Positions 1 to 8,976 of a DNA stretch of 63,541 nucleotides are shown piece by piece (within the stretch, counting starts at the first letter, position 1; each line of letters begins with the position of its first letter). Position numbers and translations under genes: made by a program. The stretch lies in NCBI GenBank assembly GCA_902489255.1, contig CABTZF010000004.1:1-63541 (forward strand). Reading direction: 5' to 3'. The notes beneath the pieces are model-generated. The model saw only the letters and a program-made list of their open reading frames with translations. It made no database searches and had not been told where the DNA came from. Source of the DNA: an uncultured Peptoniphilus sp. (GTDB lineage: Bacteria; Bacillota; Clostridia; Tissierellales; Peptoniphilaceae).

Positions 1-131
1 AAAAATCTTATTAAAAATTTAATGGAGCTCAATAATAGACTTAGGAAGTGTCTAAATTATTGAACTCCATATGCATTGTTTTTTCATAAGTTTAGTTTGA
101 TTTAGTGTTGCAATATTATTTGCAATTTATC
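1..131 (+). pseudogene. IS30-family transposase 3' remnant, copy 1 (continues upstream of window)
   Basis: Read on the plus strand this encodes the C-terminal tail of an IS30-family transposase, with the motif ELNNRLRKCLNY followed by TP and FFH. Internal stops (after LNY, and after FSLI) break the frame. It is 131 bases long, collinear without gaps with 2040-2170, and differs at a modest number of positions. It ends exactly one base before the stop codon of the minus-strand radical SAM gene. The transposase identity rests on the conserved family motif LNNRPRKCLNYRTP, which is intact in copy 2. Confidence 0.75.
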
Positions 132-1535
132 TTAGTCAAAACTTTCTTCTCTTTTCTTTCTACTTTCACTCCAAAGTTCATTTGCCTTTTTATTCCAAGC
201 CATTGCATAAGGTGTGGTTTTAATTTGTAATTCTTCTGCACTTTCAGGTGCAATCATATCAGTGTTTTTCGCACCAGATTCATTTACAATCTTAGTAAGT
301 CTTCCAGGGTTTTCCAACATAGGACATGGCTTTAACAAGTTTTTGTTAAAAGGTTGGTTGTCGTGGAAGCCCATAAATAATGGACTCATTAGACATTCCT
401 TAATAGTTTTTTCTCTAATATTTGAATCAGAATAGTGAATGAATACACATGGTTCCATGTCGCCAAGAGAATTGATGTGGAAATAATTTTTGCCACCAGC
501 AATGCAACCATTTATAAATTCACCATCATTTTGAAAATCAATAGTAAAAATATTTTGAGGATATTCAGCAGATCTTATCTCTCTAACCTTGTGGTAGACA
601 TGCTCTCTTTCGTCTGGAGAAAGAAGTAGGCTTACATCTGCATCCTTTCCAACCGGCATATAGTGGAAGAACCAAGCAAGCTTGCATCCATGATCCACAA
701 GCATTTTTATAAAATTATCATCAGTTACATATTTATAATTTTGACTTGTATAGCAAATAGAAGCACCGTATAAAAGTTTGTGCTCTTTCATTAAATCCAT
801 TGCCTTCATAACCTTTTGGAAAACTCCGTCTCCTCTTCTAAGGTCTGTGGATTCTTCTGTCCCTTCAATACTAAGGGCTAAGGAAATATTTCCCGCTTCC
901 TTGACTTCTTCGCAAAATTTATCGTCTATTAAAGTTCCATTTGTAAAGACATGAAAAGCACTGTCATTAAATTCTTTTGCAAGTCTTATTATATCATCTT
1001 TTCTAACTAGAGGTTCACCGCCAGTTAAAATAAAGAAATAAGTTCCAAGTTCATTACCTTGTCTAACAATACTTGTCATTTCTTCATAAGTTAAATTATT
1101 TTTGTGACCATATTCGGCAGCCCAGCAACCAGTACACTTTAAGTTGCAAGCAGAAGTTGGATCAAATAGAATTACCCAAGGAATATTGCACTTGTATTCC
1201 TTCTGCAATTTATTTCTGAGAGCATTCCCCTTATAAGCTGCATTATAGCCAATAGCTCTAACTGTAGTCTTGACTATATTTTCATCAATTTCATTTACAA
1301 TATCAGTTCCAAAAGAAACCCATTTAGAGTTTGAATCATTAAGCTCATTTCGAATTCTTTCCAAACCATTTTTACCACTATTGACTTCACTTGATTCAGG
1401 CAACAAGTACTCATCAAAGATATCAACTATCTCTATCATTCCCTTTTGAGGATCTTTTTTTAATCTTTTGTAGGCGAGATTAACAGCCGCTGAGAAAACT
1501 TTTTCGTTTGCTTTTTCTTTTAATGCAGTATTCAT
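132..1535 (-). CDS. Radical SAM protein with C-terminal cysteine-containing domain
   Basis: A 467-residue radical SAM enzyme. The [4Fe-4S]-binding CxxxCxxC lies at C130, C134 and C137 (CNLKCTGCW), and the SAM-contact GGEP motif at 172-175. Further cysteines near the C-terminus (CIAGG, EPCVF, KPCPML) suggest a SPASM-like auxiliary cluster. The first 110 residues are an alpha-helical extension with no motif I recognise. The overall architecture resembles uncharacterised clostridial radical SAM/SPASM oxidoreductases; the substrate cannot be named from sequence. It starts at ATG with a good upstream GGAGGG. The gene stands alone between two IS30 remnants, and its stop codon abuts one of them, so it may have been moved or trapped by IS activity. 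Confidence 0.85.
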   Translation of the reverse strand: MNTALKEKANEKVFSAAVNLAYKRLKKDPQKGMIEIVDIFDEYLLPESSEVNSGKNGLERIRNELNDSNSKWVSFGTDIVNEIDENIVKTTVRAIGYNAAYKGNALRNKLQKEYKCNIPWVILFDPTSACNLKCTGCWAAEYGHKNNLTYEEMTSIVRQGNELGTYFFILTGGEPLVRKDDIIRLAKEFNDSAFHVFTNGTLIDDKFCEEVKEAGNISLALSIEGTEESTDLRRGDGVFQKVMKAMDLMKEHKLLYGASICYTSQNYKYVTDDNFIKMLVDHGCKLAWFFHYMPVGKDADVSLLLSPDEREHVYHKVREIRSAEYPQNIFTIDFQNDGEFINGCIAGGKNYFHINSLGDMEPCVFIHYSDSNIREKTIKECLMSPLFMGFHDNQPFNKNLLKPCPMLENPGRLTKIVNESGAKNTDMIAPESAEELQIKTTPYAMAWNKKANELWSESRKKREESFD

Positions 1536-1930
1536 TTTTAACCCTCCGTAATTTTAAAAAATTAAGCTTTTAATGATTTTTAATTAATTATATTTTTCTT
1601 TTACTTATATTTATTTTTATAAATAATTTTGTCTTAATTATGATTCAAAAATAATTTGCATTTTTTTGAACATTGTTCAGTTTTCTTTATTTATATTTTA
1701 CTACAAAAAACAAAAAATTTAAAGACTTTTCTAAAATTTATATCTAATAAATGAATATTGTGTCATTTTTGTATTATCTATTTTTTTAATTTATCTAAAT
1801 TAAAACAATAAGTTAGCTGCCTTTGAATACTAAAGTAACTCAAGTGATATGACTTTCCTATATAGAGAAATTTTTCTTCAGATAGGAAAAAATTTCGTAT
1901 TAAATTTAAATTAAAAGTTTGGCATAGACT
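1536..1930. other. AT-rich intergenic region upstream of the radical SAM gene
   Basis: No gene is supported here. It must hold the promoter of the minus-strand radical SAM gene. It contains a short palindrome, GAACATTGTTC, around 1669-1680, which could be an operator half-site pair but is too short to call. The right part (about 1800-1930) may be more strongly decayed transposase sequence, but I could not recover a reading frame. Confidence 0.5.
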
Positions 1931-2170
1931 TTTCTCTCTTACAGATTATGCTCAGCATGGCAAAGAAAAAGTAATGAAAAATCTAATGGATTGTTAAGAG
2001 AATATATCCTAAAAAAATAGATTTAGCAGAAATATCTATAAAAATCTTATTAAAAATTTAATGGAGCTCAATAATAGACCTAGAAAGTGTCTAAATTATC
2101 GAACTCCATTTTAATTGTTTTTTCATGAACTTAGTTTAATTTAGTGTTGCAATATTATTTGCAATTTATC
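1931..2170 (+). pseudogene. IS30-family transposase 3' remnant, copy 2
   Basis: The plus strand first encodes SAWQRKSNEKSNGLLREY, matching the IS30 catalytic region around the DDE glutamate (consensus SWQRGxNENxNGLLREY). After a frame change it continues with NLMELNNRPRKCLNYRTPF. In-frame stops and the frameshift make it a dead gene, and the 5' two thirds of the element are missing. The last 131 bases (2040-2170) repeat the sequence at 1-131. No left inverted repeat was found. Confidence 0.75.
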
Positions 2171-2173
2171 AAA

Positions 2174-2203
2174 CAAAAAAAGGGAATATAAAATTCCCTA
2201 ATT
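2174..2203 (-). terminator. Rho-independent terminator after sodA
   Basis: A stem AGGGAAT/ATTCCCT with an ATAAA loop is followed on the minus strand by a run of T, just past the superoxide dismutase stop codon. Confidence 0.8.
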
Positions 2204-2216
2204 AAAATTATATAAT

Positions 2217-2831
2217 CTATTTAGCTTTATTGAATCTTTCTTCAGCTATATCCCAATTTACAACTTTCCACCATTCTTTTAAATAGTCAGCTCTCTTATT
2301 TTGGTACCTTAAATAATAGGCATGTTCCCATACATCATTAGCAATAATAACGCTATAGCCTTGAGATACCGGACAATCTTGGTTTGCATTTGACATTACT
2401 TCAACTTTTCCATCTTTGGCTACAAGACTTACCCAACCTGAACCGAATCTTCCGGCTCCTTGCTTTTCAAATTCATTTTTAAATTCATCAAAAGAACCGA
2501 ACTTTTCTTCGATAGCTTTCTTTAAATTTCCAACAGGTTCCTTTGAACCTCCCGGAGTCATTGTTTCCCAGAAAAGACTATGATTATAGTGACCTCCGCC
2601 ATTGTTAATAACAGCTGTCCTAATATTTTCAGGAATTTTATCAAGATTTCTTAAAATGCCTTCAAGATCTTCTACACTTTCCTTGTCTAATTCTGTTCCT
2701 TTTACTGCCTTATTTAAATTATTTACATAAGTTTGATGGTGTTTGTCATGGTGAAACTTCATGGTTTCTTCATCAATTACTTCTTCCAATGCATCATAAG
2801 CATATTTTAATTCGTCTAGTTTAAATGCCAT
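2217..2831 (-). CDS. sodA: Superoxide dismutase, Fe/Mn family
   Basis: This 204-residue protein is of normal length for cytosolic Fe/Mn superoxide dismutase, which converts superoxide to hydrogen peroxide and oxygen. Metal ligands are visible as H27 (HHDKHH), the histidine of NHSLFW (H84), and D166 and H170 in DVWEHAYY. A glycine at the position preceding the second ligand motif (NNGGGH) and Q151 in ANQD are the Mn-type arrangement, so manganese or cambialistic use is likely. In an anaerobe it would protect against oxygen exposure. It is monocistronic, with its own promoter and terminator, and an AAGGAG ribosome site upstream. Confidence 0.97.
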   Translation of the reverse strand: MAFKLDELKYAYDALEEVIDEETMKFHHDKHHQTYVNNLNKAVKGTELDKESVEDLEGILRNLDKIPENIRTAVINNGGGHYNHSLFWETMTPGGSKEPVGNLKKAIEEKFGSFDEFKNEFEKQGAGRFGSGWVSLVAKDGKVEVMSNANQDCPVSQGYSVIIANDVWEHAYYLRYQNKRADYLKEWWKVVNWDIAEERFNKAK

Positions 2832-2862
2832 AGTATTCTCCTTTTTTGTTTAATTTTCATAA

Positions 2863-2891
2863 ATTATAATATCTATTAAATTTTCCTACAA
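2863..2891 (-). promoter_or_regulatory. Sigma-A-type promoter of sodA
   Basis: On the minus strand TTGTAG, a 17-base spacer and TATAAT lie about 30 bases upstream of the sodA start codon. Confidence 0.7.
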
Positions 2892-2926
2892 GATTAATAT
2901 ACCCGATAAGTGTATTTTAAAACTAC

Positions 2927-3625
2927 TTATTCTTTATTTCTCATTTTTTCCCTATAACCATCCATAACTTCCGAGAAAATTTCGGAACTTGATTGGGGTG
3001 TATAAGTTATTGCATTGGCTCCCGCTTCAATTGTTTGCAAAATATGTTCATCCTTGTGTCCTCCGGTTGCAATAATCGGGTATTCATCTCCCACAATTTT
3101 TCTACAAAGTTTTATTAATTCAGGTGTCCTTTTTCCTCCCGCAACATTTAATACTCTCGCTCCTGCTTTTACCTTTCCTTCTATATCATCTTTTAAACTC
3201 AAAACTGTCGCTATTACGGGTACATCTAATACTTCGCTTATTTCTTTTATTGTTTCATTAGACATAGGTGCATTAACAACTACGCCCTTTGCTCCCAAAA
3301 GTTCGGCCTGCATACCAATGTTTAAAGACCTATATCCATTTGTTACCGCACCTCCGATTCCAACAAAAACCGGAACTGAGGCAACCTCACAAATAGCATT
3401 AATTATCTTTAGCTCAGGAGTAAAAGGATAAACTGCCATTATAGCTTGAGCATTTGTATTGCATATAATTGGAATATCGTTGGAAAATAATAGGGACTTA
3501 ACTCTTTTGCCCATAAAATTTATGCCACTAGCTCTATATATGGCTTCAGGAACTAATACTTGTCTTTTCCTTAAATTCGTTTCAATTTTAGGTATAAATT
3601 TTTCTTTTTTTATTGAATTGTCCAT
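2927..3625 (-). CDS. Conserved TIM-barrel protein of unknown function (often labelled hydrolase)
   Basis: This 232-residue soluble protein has an alternating beta/alpha pattern and a C-terminal phosphate-binding-like segment (IIATGGHKDEH then GANAITYTP) typical of TIM barrels that bind phosphorylated ligands. Glycine-rich loops (GIGGAVTNG, VAGGKR) fit the same fold. Similar proteins in Clostridia are annotated as hydrolases without biochemical support, so I give no reaction. It lies just upstream of sodA on the same strand but is separated by the sodA promoter. Confidence 0.7.
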   Translation of the reverse strand: MDNSIKKEKFIPKIETNLRKRQVLVPEAIYRASGINFMGKRVKSLLFSNDIPIICNTNAQAIMAVYPFTPELKIINAICEVASVPVFVGIGGAVTNGYRSLNIGMQAELLGAKGVVVNAPMSNETIKEISEVLDVPVIATVLSLKDDIEGKVKAGARVLNVAGGKRTPELIKLCRKIVGDEYPIIATGGHKDEHILQTIEAGANAITYTPQSSSEIFSEVMDGYREKMRNKE

Positions 3626-3772
3626 CTTAACACCTCTCTTATTATTTTATGATATTTTTATAATTTTTGGCAAGAATTTTTAATACTTTAATTTTTTACA
3701 AATATATAATTAAACTTTTACAATCTATGAGTATATTTAAAATGAAAATATTATATTGAAAAGGAGTAATAT

Positions 3773-5398
3773 ATGAAATCTTTTAAGAAAGTTTGCTTAA
3801 CATTTTTAGCAGTATCTACATTAATACCGACTTTAACTTTTGCAGATACAGCTGATAAATATGGCAGTGCAAAAAATGTAATAATGATGATACCGGACGG
3901 CTATTCAATTGAAATTGAAACCGCAACAAGATGGACAACAAATGAAAAGAAATTGGAACTTGATGACATGGTAACAGGTCTTGTTCGTGTAAATAATGCA
4001 AATACGCCAATAGCCGATTCAGCTCCTGCCGCCTCTGCAATGGCAACAGGATTAAAAACTGAAACACCTTTTATTTCTTGTTATCCTACAAAAGATGGTA
4101 TGCCCGGTTTTGATAATTTTGATAAAAGCAAAGCAAAAATGCCGCTTGCTACTATCCTTGAAGGAGCAAAAAGAAGTGGAAGGTCAACAGGTATTGTCTC
4201 AACTTCTAACGTACAACATGCAACCCCGGCTGCATACTCATCACATTTTCCAAACAGAAATGAATATGAAATTTTAGGTGAACAACAAGTTTATCAAGAT
4301 ATGGACGTTGTTATGGGTGCCGGCAGCAAATACTTAGAAGCGGCGAAGAGAAAAGATAAGGAAGATTTAGTGGGAGTAATAAAATCTCTAGGTTATGATT
4401 ATATTACAAATAAAGATCAAATGGACAAGTCAACTTCTAATAAAATCTGGGGAATGTTTGCTGAAAAATCAATGAATTATGACATTGATAGAGATCCAAA
4501 TGTAGAACCGTCTTTGTCTGAAATGACTACAAAAGCCCTTAATATTTTGTCCCAAAACAAAAAAGGATTTTTCTTAATGGTTGAAGGTTCAGAAATTGAC
4601 TGGGGTGCTCATGCAAATGATCCTGTTGCCGCTGTTAGAGATGCTATGGCTTTTGATAAAGCAGTTGCAGTTGCTAAAGATTTTGTTAAAAATAACCCTG
4701 ACACAGTTCTTGTTGTAGCTGCCGACCACGGAACCGGCGGAATGACTTTCGGTTCAACAGGAATTAATAGCGGTTACGATAAAACCCCTCTTGAAAAATT
4801 CACAACTCTTATTGCAAACGCAAAAATGACAGGACAAAAATTTGCAGAAAAACTTGATGCAAACAGGTCAAACATCAAGGCTCTTATGGAAGAAGCCTAT
4901 GGCATTACCGATTTAACCAATGATGAAGAAAATCTTATCAAAACGGCAGATGAAAAAGACTTACAAACAGCTGTAGGTAAAGTAATTTCTGACAGATCAT
5001 TTATCGGATGGACTACTAGGGGTCATGTGGCTGGAGATATTGCACTTCATTCTATGGTTAATGGCAATAATGTTAAAAAATTGCAAGGAATTATTTTTAA
5101 CAACGAAATAGGTAAATACATGGAAGATGTTATGGACCTTGACCTGGGCAAGCTAACTAATGAACTTTATGTATCTGCCAGAGAAGCTTTTAATAAAAAG
5201 GAAGCTAAGGTTGAATATACTAAGGTTTCTGAAGACAACTTTGAACTGAAAATTACTAAGGGCTCAGATGTTTTAGTAATTCCTATGAATAAGAATTATG
5301 GAAGTCTAAATGGAAATAAAGTTGAGCTTGGCGGACTTTCCATTAATACCGGTAATAAAGTATATGTTCCGCAAAAAGCAGTAGATTTAATAAAATAA
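3773..5398 (+). CDS. Secreted alkaline phosphatase with C-terminal stalk-like domain
   Basis: A 541-residue exported phosphomonoesterase. Residues 1-24 form a signal peptide ending near TFADTA, with no lipobox. The PhoA fold is shown by the metal-binding PDGYS segment near 41, the nucleophile serine in ADSAPAAS (S83), EGSEIDWGAHAND, AADHGTGG and GHVAGDIALHS. The nucleophile motif is DSAPAAS where DSAAAAT is usual. The last 65-80 residues (about 475-541) form a beta-rich domain resembling half of a copper-amine-oxidase N-terminal stalk module, as also seen at 63162. The start has a good AAAAGGAG site. It is monocistronic, with a strong terminator. No Pho box could be assigned. Confidence 0.92.
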   Translation: MKSFKKVCLTFLAVSTLIPTLTFADTADKYGSAKNVIMMIPDGYSIEIETATRWTTNEKKLELDDMVTGLVRVNNANTPIADSAPAASAMATGLKTETPFISCYPTKDGMPGFDNFDKSKAKMPLATILEGAKRSGRSTGIVSTSNVQHATPAAYSSHFPNRNEYEILGEQQVYQDMDVVMGAGSKYLEAAKRKDKEDLVGVIKSLGYDYITNKDQMDKSTSNKIWGMFAEKSMNYDIDRDPNVEPSLSEMTTKALNILSQNKKGFFLMVEGSEIDWGAHANDPVAAVRDAMAFDKAVAVAKDFVKNNPDTVLVVAADHGTGGMTFGSTGINSGYDKTPLEKFTTLIANAKMTGQKFAEKLDANRSNIKALMEEAYGITDLTNDEENLIKTADEKDLQTAVGKVISDRSFIGWTTRGHVAGDIALHSMVNGNNVKKLQGIIFNNEIGKYMEDVMDLDLGKLTNELYVSAREAFNKKEAKVEYTKVSEDNFELKITKGSDVLVIPMNKNYGSLNGNKVELGGLSINTGNKVYVPQKAVDLIK

Positions 5399-5460
5399 TA
5401 ATTACAAGACCTCTTAATAATATATAAGGTCAGCTTGAGTTTGATAAAAACTTTAACTGG

Positions 5461-5498
5461 CAAAAAGGCTATGAATTTTTTATTCATAGCCTTTCTAT
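5461..5498. terminator. Terminator after alkaline phosphatase (bidirectional)
   Basis: AAAGGCTATGAAT pairs with ATTCATAGCCTTT around a short T-rich loop, followed by T residues on the plus strand and preceded by A residues. Confidence 0.85.
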
Positions 5499-5762
5499 AT
5501 TTAAAATATTGTAACCGCTGAAAAATTTTTAATGTGTAAGTATAAAAAGTCTACCACAAAATTTAAGAACATAATGGGGAAGAAAATCATAGGTTTAATT
5601 GTGTACATTAAAAAATTATATTACTTTCAAATCTGAATTTCTTATAAGTTCTGATAATTTAATTATATAGCCTTTACATTTTTATAAAATCTATTTTTAG
5701 AATATATAAATTTCCCTGTTAAATTTTAGTAGGTTACATTTTCTTATAGTTCTTTTTACTTC
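5499..5762. other. Intergenic, no gene seen
   Basis: AT-rich sequence between convergent genes. I see no credible ORF, RNA or repeat here. Confidence 0.5.
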
Positions 5763-6038
5763 CTAGCTAATAATATCATTATATTTTAGATTTTTTGCAA
5801 AAACTCTCTTAACCAAAGAATCCAAAACTATTAACTTTTTCTTTTTCTTCCTGGCTTCATTTACAAACATATCTATCATTTGGAGCATCAATTCTTTTTC
5901 ATTTGTTGCTGCTTCTACGTAAGTATCTTCAATTATCCATACATCTCCTGTGGGGGAGAAGTCTATGTAGCCAATTTCTTCAAAACCAACATACACGGAA
6001 AAACGGTTTTTGTATTCTTCAAATTTATATTTCAGCAT
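5763..6038 (-). CDS. Short GNAT-like (YjdJ-type) protein lacking the acetyl-CoA loop
   Basis: The best start is the ATG at 6038 (91 residues), behind GGAGGGAGG; a longer frame to 6074 would bury that site. The sequence follows the small YjdJ-type N-acetyltransferases: GFEEIGYIDFSP, a strand WIIEDTYV, a helix ending VNEARKKKKK, and the tail VKRVFAKNLKYNDI. Where family members carry the pyrophosphate-binding loop (V-x-P-x-x-R-G-x-G-I/L-A), this protein has VEAATNEKELML, with no R/Q-x-x-G-x-G/A. Acetyl-CoA binding is therefore doubtful. It sits alone, convergent with the phosphatase gene. Confidence 0.7.
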   Translation of the reverse strand: MLKYKFEEYKNRFSVYVGFEEIGYIDFSPTGDVWIIEDTYVEAATNEKELMLQMIDMFVNEARKKKKKLIVLDSLVKRVFAKNLKYNDIIS

Positions 6039-6178
6039 TATTATTCCTCCCTCCTCATCAGTAGTATTACCCAAGTTTTCATAATTTTAATTAGACATTT
6101 GTAAACTATATAAGAAAAGTAAATAATAATATTTTATAGGAATAATAATGAAAATTTATTATTAAGATTTATTAAATT

Positions 6179-7426
6179 TTATATACGTACAACATCAGCC
6201 CCTAAACTCTGAAATTGTTCTACAATATTTTCATAACCCCTGTCAATATGATGTATTTCAGAAATTTGAGTTTCTCCTTCAGCTACAAGACCAACAAGAA
6301 TAAGGGCTGCACCCGCTCTTAAATCAGTGGCATTAACTTTTGAACCGTATAATTTTGTTTTTCCCAAAATTATTGCTTCTCTATCGACAACTTTTATTTT
6401 TGCCCCCATTTTTTTAAATTCTTCAGCATGCATAAACCTATTTTCAAAAACTGTTTCTATTATTGAAGATTGTCCTTGTGCCTGAGTAAGCATTGCCATA
6501 AATTGAGCCTGCATATCTGTCGGAAATCCGGGATGAGGTAAGGTTTTAATTTCTATGGGCCTAATGTTATCTTTTCCTATTACTCTTACCTTATCTCCTT
6601 TCACAATAACTTCTGCTCCGGCTTCTTCAAGCTTTGCAAATATTGGCTTCATGTGATTAGGAATAACATTTTCAAGAATAACGTCCCCTTTTGTAATTGC
6701 CGGTGCAATCATAAAAGTTCCTGCAACTATTCTATCGGGAATAATTTGATGGAAACATCCCTTTAATTTTTCTGTACCCTTGATTTTAATTGTTGATGTT
6801 CCGGCTCCCAAAATTTTTGCTCCCATTTTATTTAAAAAGTTTGCTAAGTCAACAATTTCAGGTTCTTTTGCACAATTTTCCATTATAGTTTCACCTTCTG
6901 CTAATGAAGCTGCCATCATTATATTTTCAGTTGCTCCCACCGATGGAAAATCCAAATATATTTTATTTCCTAGAAGTTTTTTTGCCTTGGCGGAAATATT
7001 TCCATGAGTCATTTCAATTTCTGCTCCCAAGGCCCTAAATCCCTTTAAGTGTAAATCTATAGGTCTTGATCCTATTGCACAACCTCCGGGCAAAGAGTTT
7101 ACTGCAATCCCCAGCCTTGCAAGCAAAGGACCCATAACTAAAAATGATGCCCTCATTTTACTCATAAGTTCATAGTTAGTTTTGTAATTTGTAAGATTAC
7201 TTGAATTAATTACTAAAAGATTTCCATCATATTTAACCTTTACTCCAAGTTCTTTTAATACTTCAAGCATAATTTCAACATCTTTTAGTTTCGGCACATC
7301 TTCCAAAATTATATCTTCCGTCCCTAAAAGACTGGCCGCCAAAATTGGTAAAGCAGCATTTTTTGAACCGCCTATTCTGATTGTTCCATTTAAGGAACCT
7401 GCGGGTCTAACAATTATTTTTTCCAT
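6179..7426 (-). CDS. murA: UDP-N-acetylglucosamine 1-carboxyvinyltransferase
   Basis: MurA transfers enolpyruvate from phosphoenolpyruvate to UDP-GlcNAc, the first committed step of cytoplasmic peptidoglycan precursor synthesis. The 415-residue length is normal. The N-terminal SKNAALPILAA and the catalytic cysteine C116 in GGCAIGSRPIDLH are present; this cysteine is the fosfomycin target. Low-GC Gram-positives often carry two MurA copies, and whether this is MurAA or MurAB cannot be decided here. It starts at ATG with GGAGGAGC upstream and is monocistronic. Confidence 0.97.
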   Translation of the reverse strand: MEKIIVRPAGSLNGTIRIGGSKNAALPILAASLLGTEDIILEDVPKLKDVEIMLEVLKELGVKVKYDGNLLVINSSNLTNYKTNYELMSKMRASFLVMGPLLARLGIAVNSLPGGCAIGSRPIDLHLKGFRALGAEIEMTHGNISAKAKKLLGNKIYLDFPSVGATENIMMAASLAEGETIMENCAKEPEIVDLANFLNKMGAKILGAGTSTIKIKGTEKLKGCFHQIIPDRIVAGTFMIAPAITKGDVILENVIPNHMKPIFAKLEEAGAEVIVKGDKVRVIGKDNIRPIEIKTLPHPGFPTDMQAQFMAMLTQAQGQSSIIETVFENRFMHAEEFKKMGAKIKVVDREAIILGKTKLYGSKVNATDLRAGAALILVGLVAEGETQISEIHHIDRGYENIVEQFQSLGADVVRI

Positions 7427-7535
7427 TGCTCCTCCAAATTATTTTATATTTTAATTATATCATAAAAAATTACGCAAAAAATTCCACCTACTAAGAAATC
7501 AAAAATTATGTTAATATTATTGACAGGAGGAAGAG

Positions 7536-8687
7536 ATGAGAGATTTTATAGGAGAAAATTTTAAAACCATAACTGCTTCACCTTTTGCAGCTGATTATAG
7601 GAAAATATATAGTGATTTAATTGATTTTGGAGTTGGCGACCCAGATATAGCAACTGATAACGGAATAATTCAATATGCCTATAAGTCGGCTATTAATGGT
7701 CAAACTCACTATACTGACCCTTATGGGACTTCTGATTTTAGAAAAGCTTATGTTGATTTCTATAAAGAAGAATATGCTATTGATATAGGAACTGAAAATG
7801 TATTATCAACTATGTCCGGTACTGAAGCCCTGGCAATAATTTTTCAAGGCTTAATAGACAAAGGAGATGAAGTTATAATACCTTCTCCATATTTTAGTCC
7901 CTACAAAGACCAGTTAGAACTTGCAGGCGGCAAGGCTGTCTTTTTAAAAACAGTTTTGAAAAATAATTTTACTTTTGATATAAATTCCTTAAAATCTTTA
8001 ATTACCAATAAAACAAAGGCTATCTTAATAAATACGCCTAATAATCCAACAGGTGCATGTTATACAAAAGAACTTTTAAAAGAGATTTACCAAACAGCAG
8101 TTAAAAATGATTTACTTGTAATTTGTGATGATATTTATACTAATTATTCATATTACGATGATTTTTATCCCATGCTTAAGCTGGATGGGGATTTAAAAAA
8201 TGTAATTACCATAAATTCATTATCAAAAGACTTTGTTATGACCGGTCTAAGATTGGGAGCAATAATTGCCAACAAAAAATTTATAGATGTGTTTGAATAT
8301 ATTCATGAAAATATTGTCTATTGCTTACCGTCCATAACTCAAGCTATGGCAGTTTATGCTTTAAAAAATAGAAAAAGAATTTGCCCTCCGCTTAAACATG
8401 AATATGAAAAAAGAATGAATTTAACCTACAATAGACTGAAGGCTTTAAAAAATGTTGAAGTTGTTAAGCCCCAAGGAACTTTTTACCTTTTCCCAAAAAT
8501 AAATTCAGAAATATATTCTACAGAAGAAATTGTTGATAAAATTTTAAAAGAAGCTCATGTAAGAGTCTTAAATGGAAATATTTTCGGACCGGGTGGTCAG
8601 GGACATGTAAGAATAGCTGTTACAGTAAAGGAAGACAAGATAAATGAAGCTTTTGACAGGTTGATGAGAATGGATATTTTTAATTAA
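7536..8687 (+). CDS. Class I/II PLP-dependent aminotransferase
   Basis: This 383-residue fold-type I aminotransferase has the PLP lysine K231 in NSLSKDFVMTGLRLG, the NTPNNPTG motif at 166-173, the D-x-Y pair (CDDIYTNYSYY) and a late GPGGQGHVRIA carrying the substrate-carboxylate arginine. It belongs to the aspartate/aromatic/PatA-like group of cytosolic amino acid transaminases; the exact amino donor cannot be read. Start: ATG after GACAGGAGGAAG. It is monocistronic, ended by a hairpin terminator. Confidence 0.92.
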   Translation: MRDFIGENFKTITASPFAADYRKIYSDLIDFGVGDPDIATDNGIIQYAYKSAINGQTHYTDPYGTSDFRKAYVDFYKEEYAIDIGTENVLSTMSGTEALAIIFQGLIDKGDEVIIPSPYFSPYKDQLELAGGKAVFLKTVLKNNFTFDINSLKSLITNKTKAILINTPNNPTGACYTKELLKEIYQTAVKNDLLVICDDIYTNYSYYDDFYPMLKLDGDLKNVITINSLSKDFVMTGLRLGAIIANKKFIDVFEYIHENIVYCLPSITQAMAVYALKNRKRICPPLKHEYEKRMNLTYNRLKALKNVEVVKPQGTFYLFPKINSEIYSTEEIVDKILKEAHVRVLNGNIFGPGGQGHVRIAVTVKEDKINEAFDRLMRMDIFN

Positions 8688-8693
8688 AATATA

Positions 8694-8740
8694 AATGCCG
8701 GGCAGTTTTTTTATTTTTAAACACCCGGCTTTTTTTAACA
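8694..8740 (+). terminator. Terminator after the aminotransferase
   Basis: GCCGGG pairs with CCCGGC across a T/A-rich loop of about 20 bases, followed by TTTTTTT. Confidence 0.8.
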
Positions 8741-8889
8741 TATTTAAAACTAATAAAAATTATAAGCTTCAAGAGACTTCCTACAAGGTAAAATCACTAT
8801 TTATAAAAATATCTATGGAAAAAATCCTATGATTTTTAAATCGAAAAATTCTAAGTAAAATTCTATTTTCTGAGAGTAAGCTCATCTCA

Positions 8890-8929
8890 TGATTTAGGAA
8901 ATTCGAGATTTAGAAATCATGAGTTTTTG
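8890..8929. repeat. Inverted repeat in the aminotransferase-brnQ gap
   Basis: CTCATGATTT and AAATCATGAG form a perfect 10-base stem around an 18-base spacer, followed on the plus strand by TTTTTG. It may be a weak terminator or an operator; nothing nearby decides. Confidence 0.5.
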
Positions 8930-8976
8930 TAAGGAAATATTAGTATATTAAGGTTATCTGCCTTCTTATGAAAACT

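Noticed and set aside
3816..4067. Open frame antisense to alkaline phosphatase
   Set aside because: A shadow frame without a ribosome site or recognisable protein; the sense gene has full domain support.
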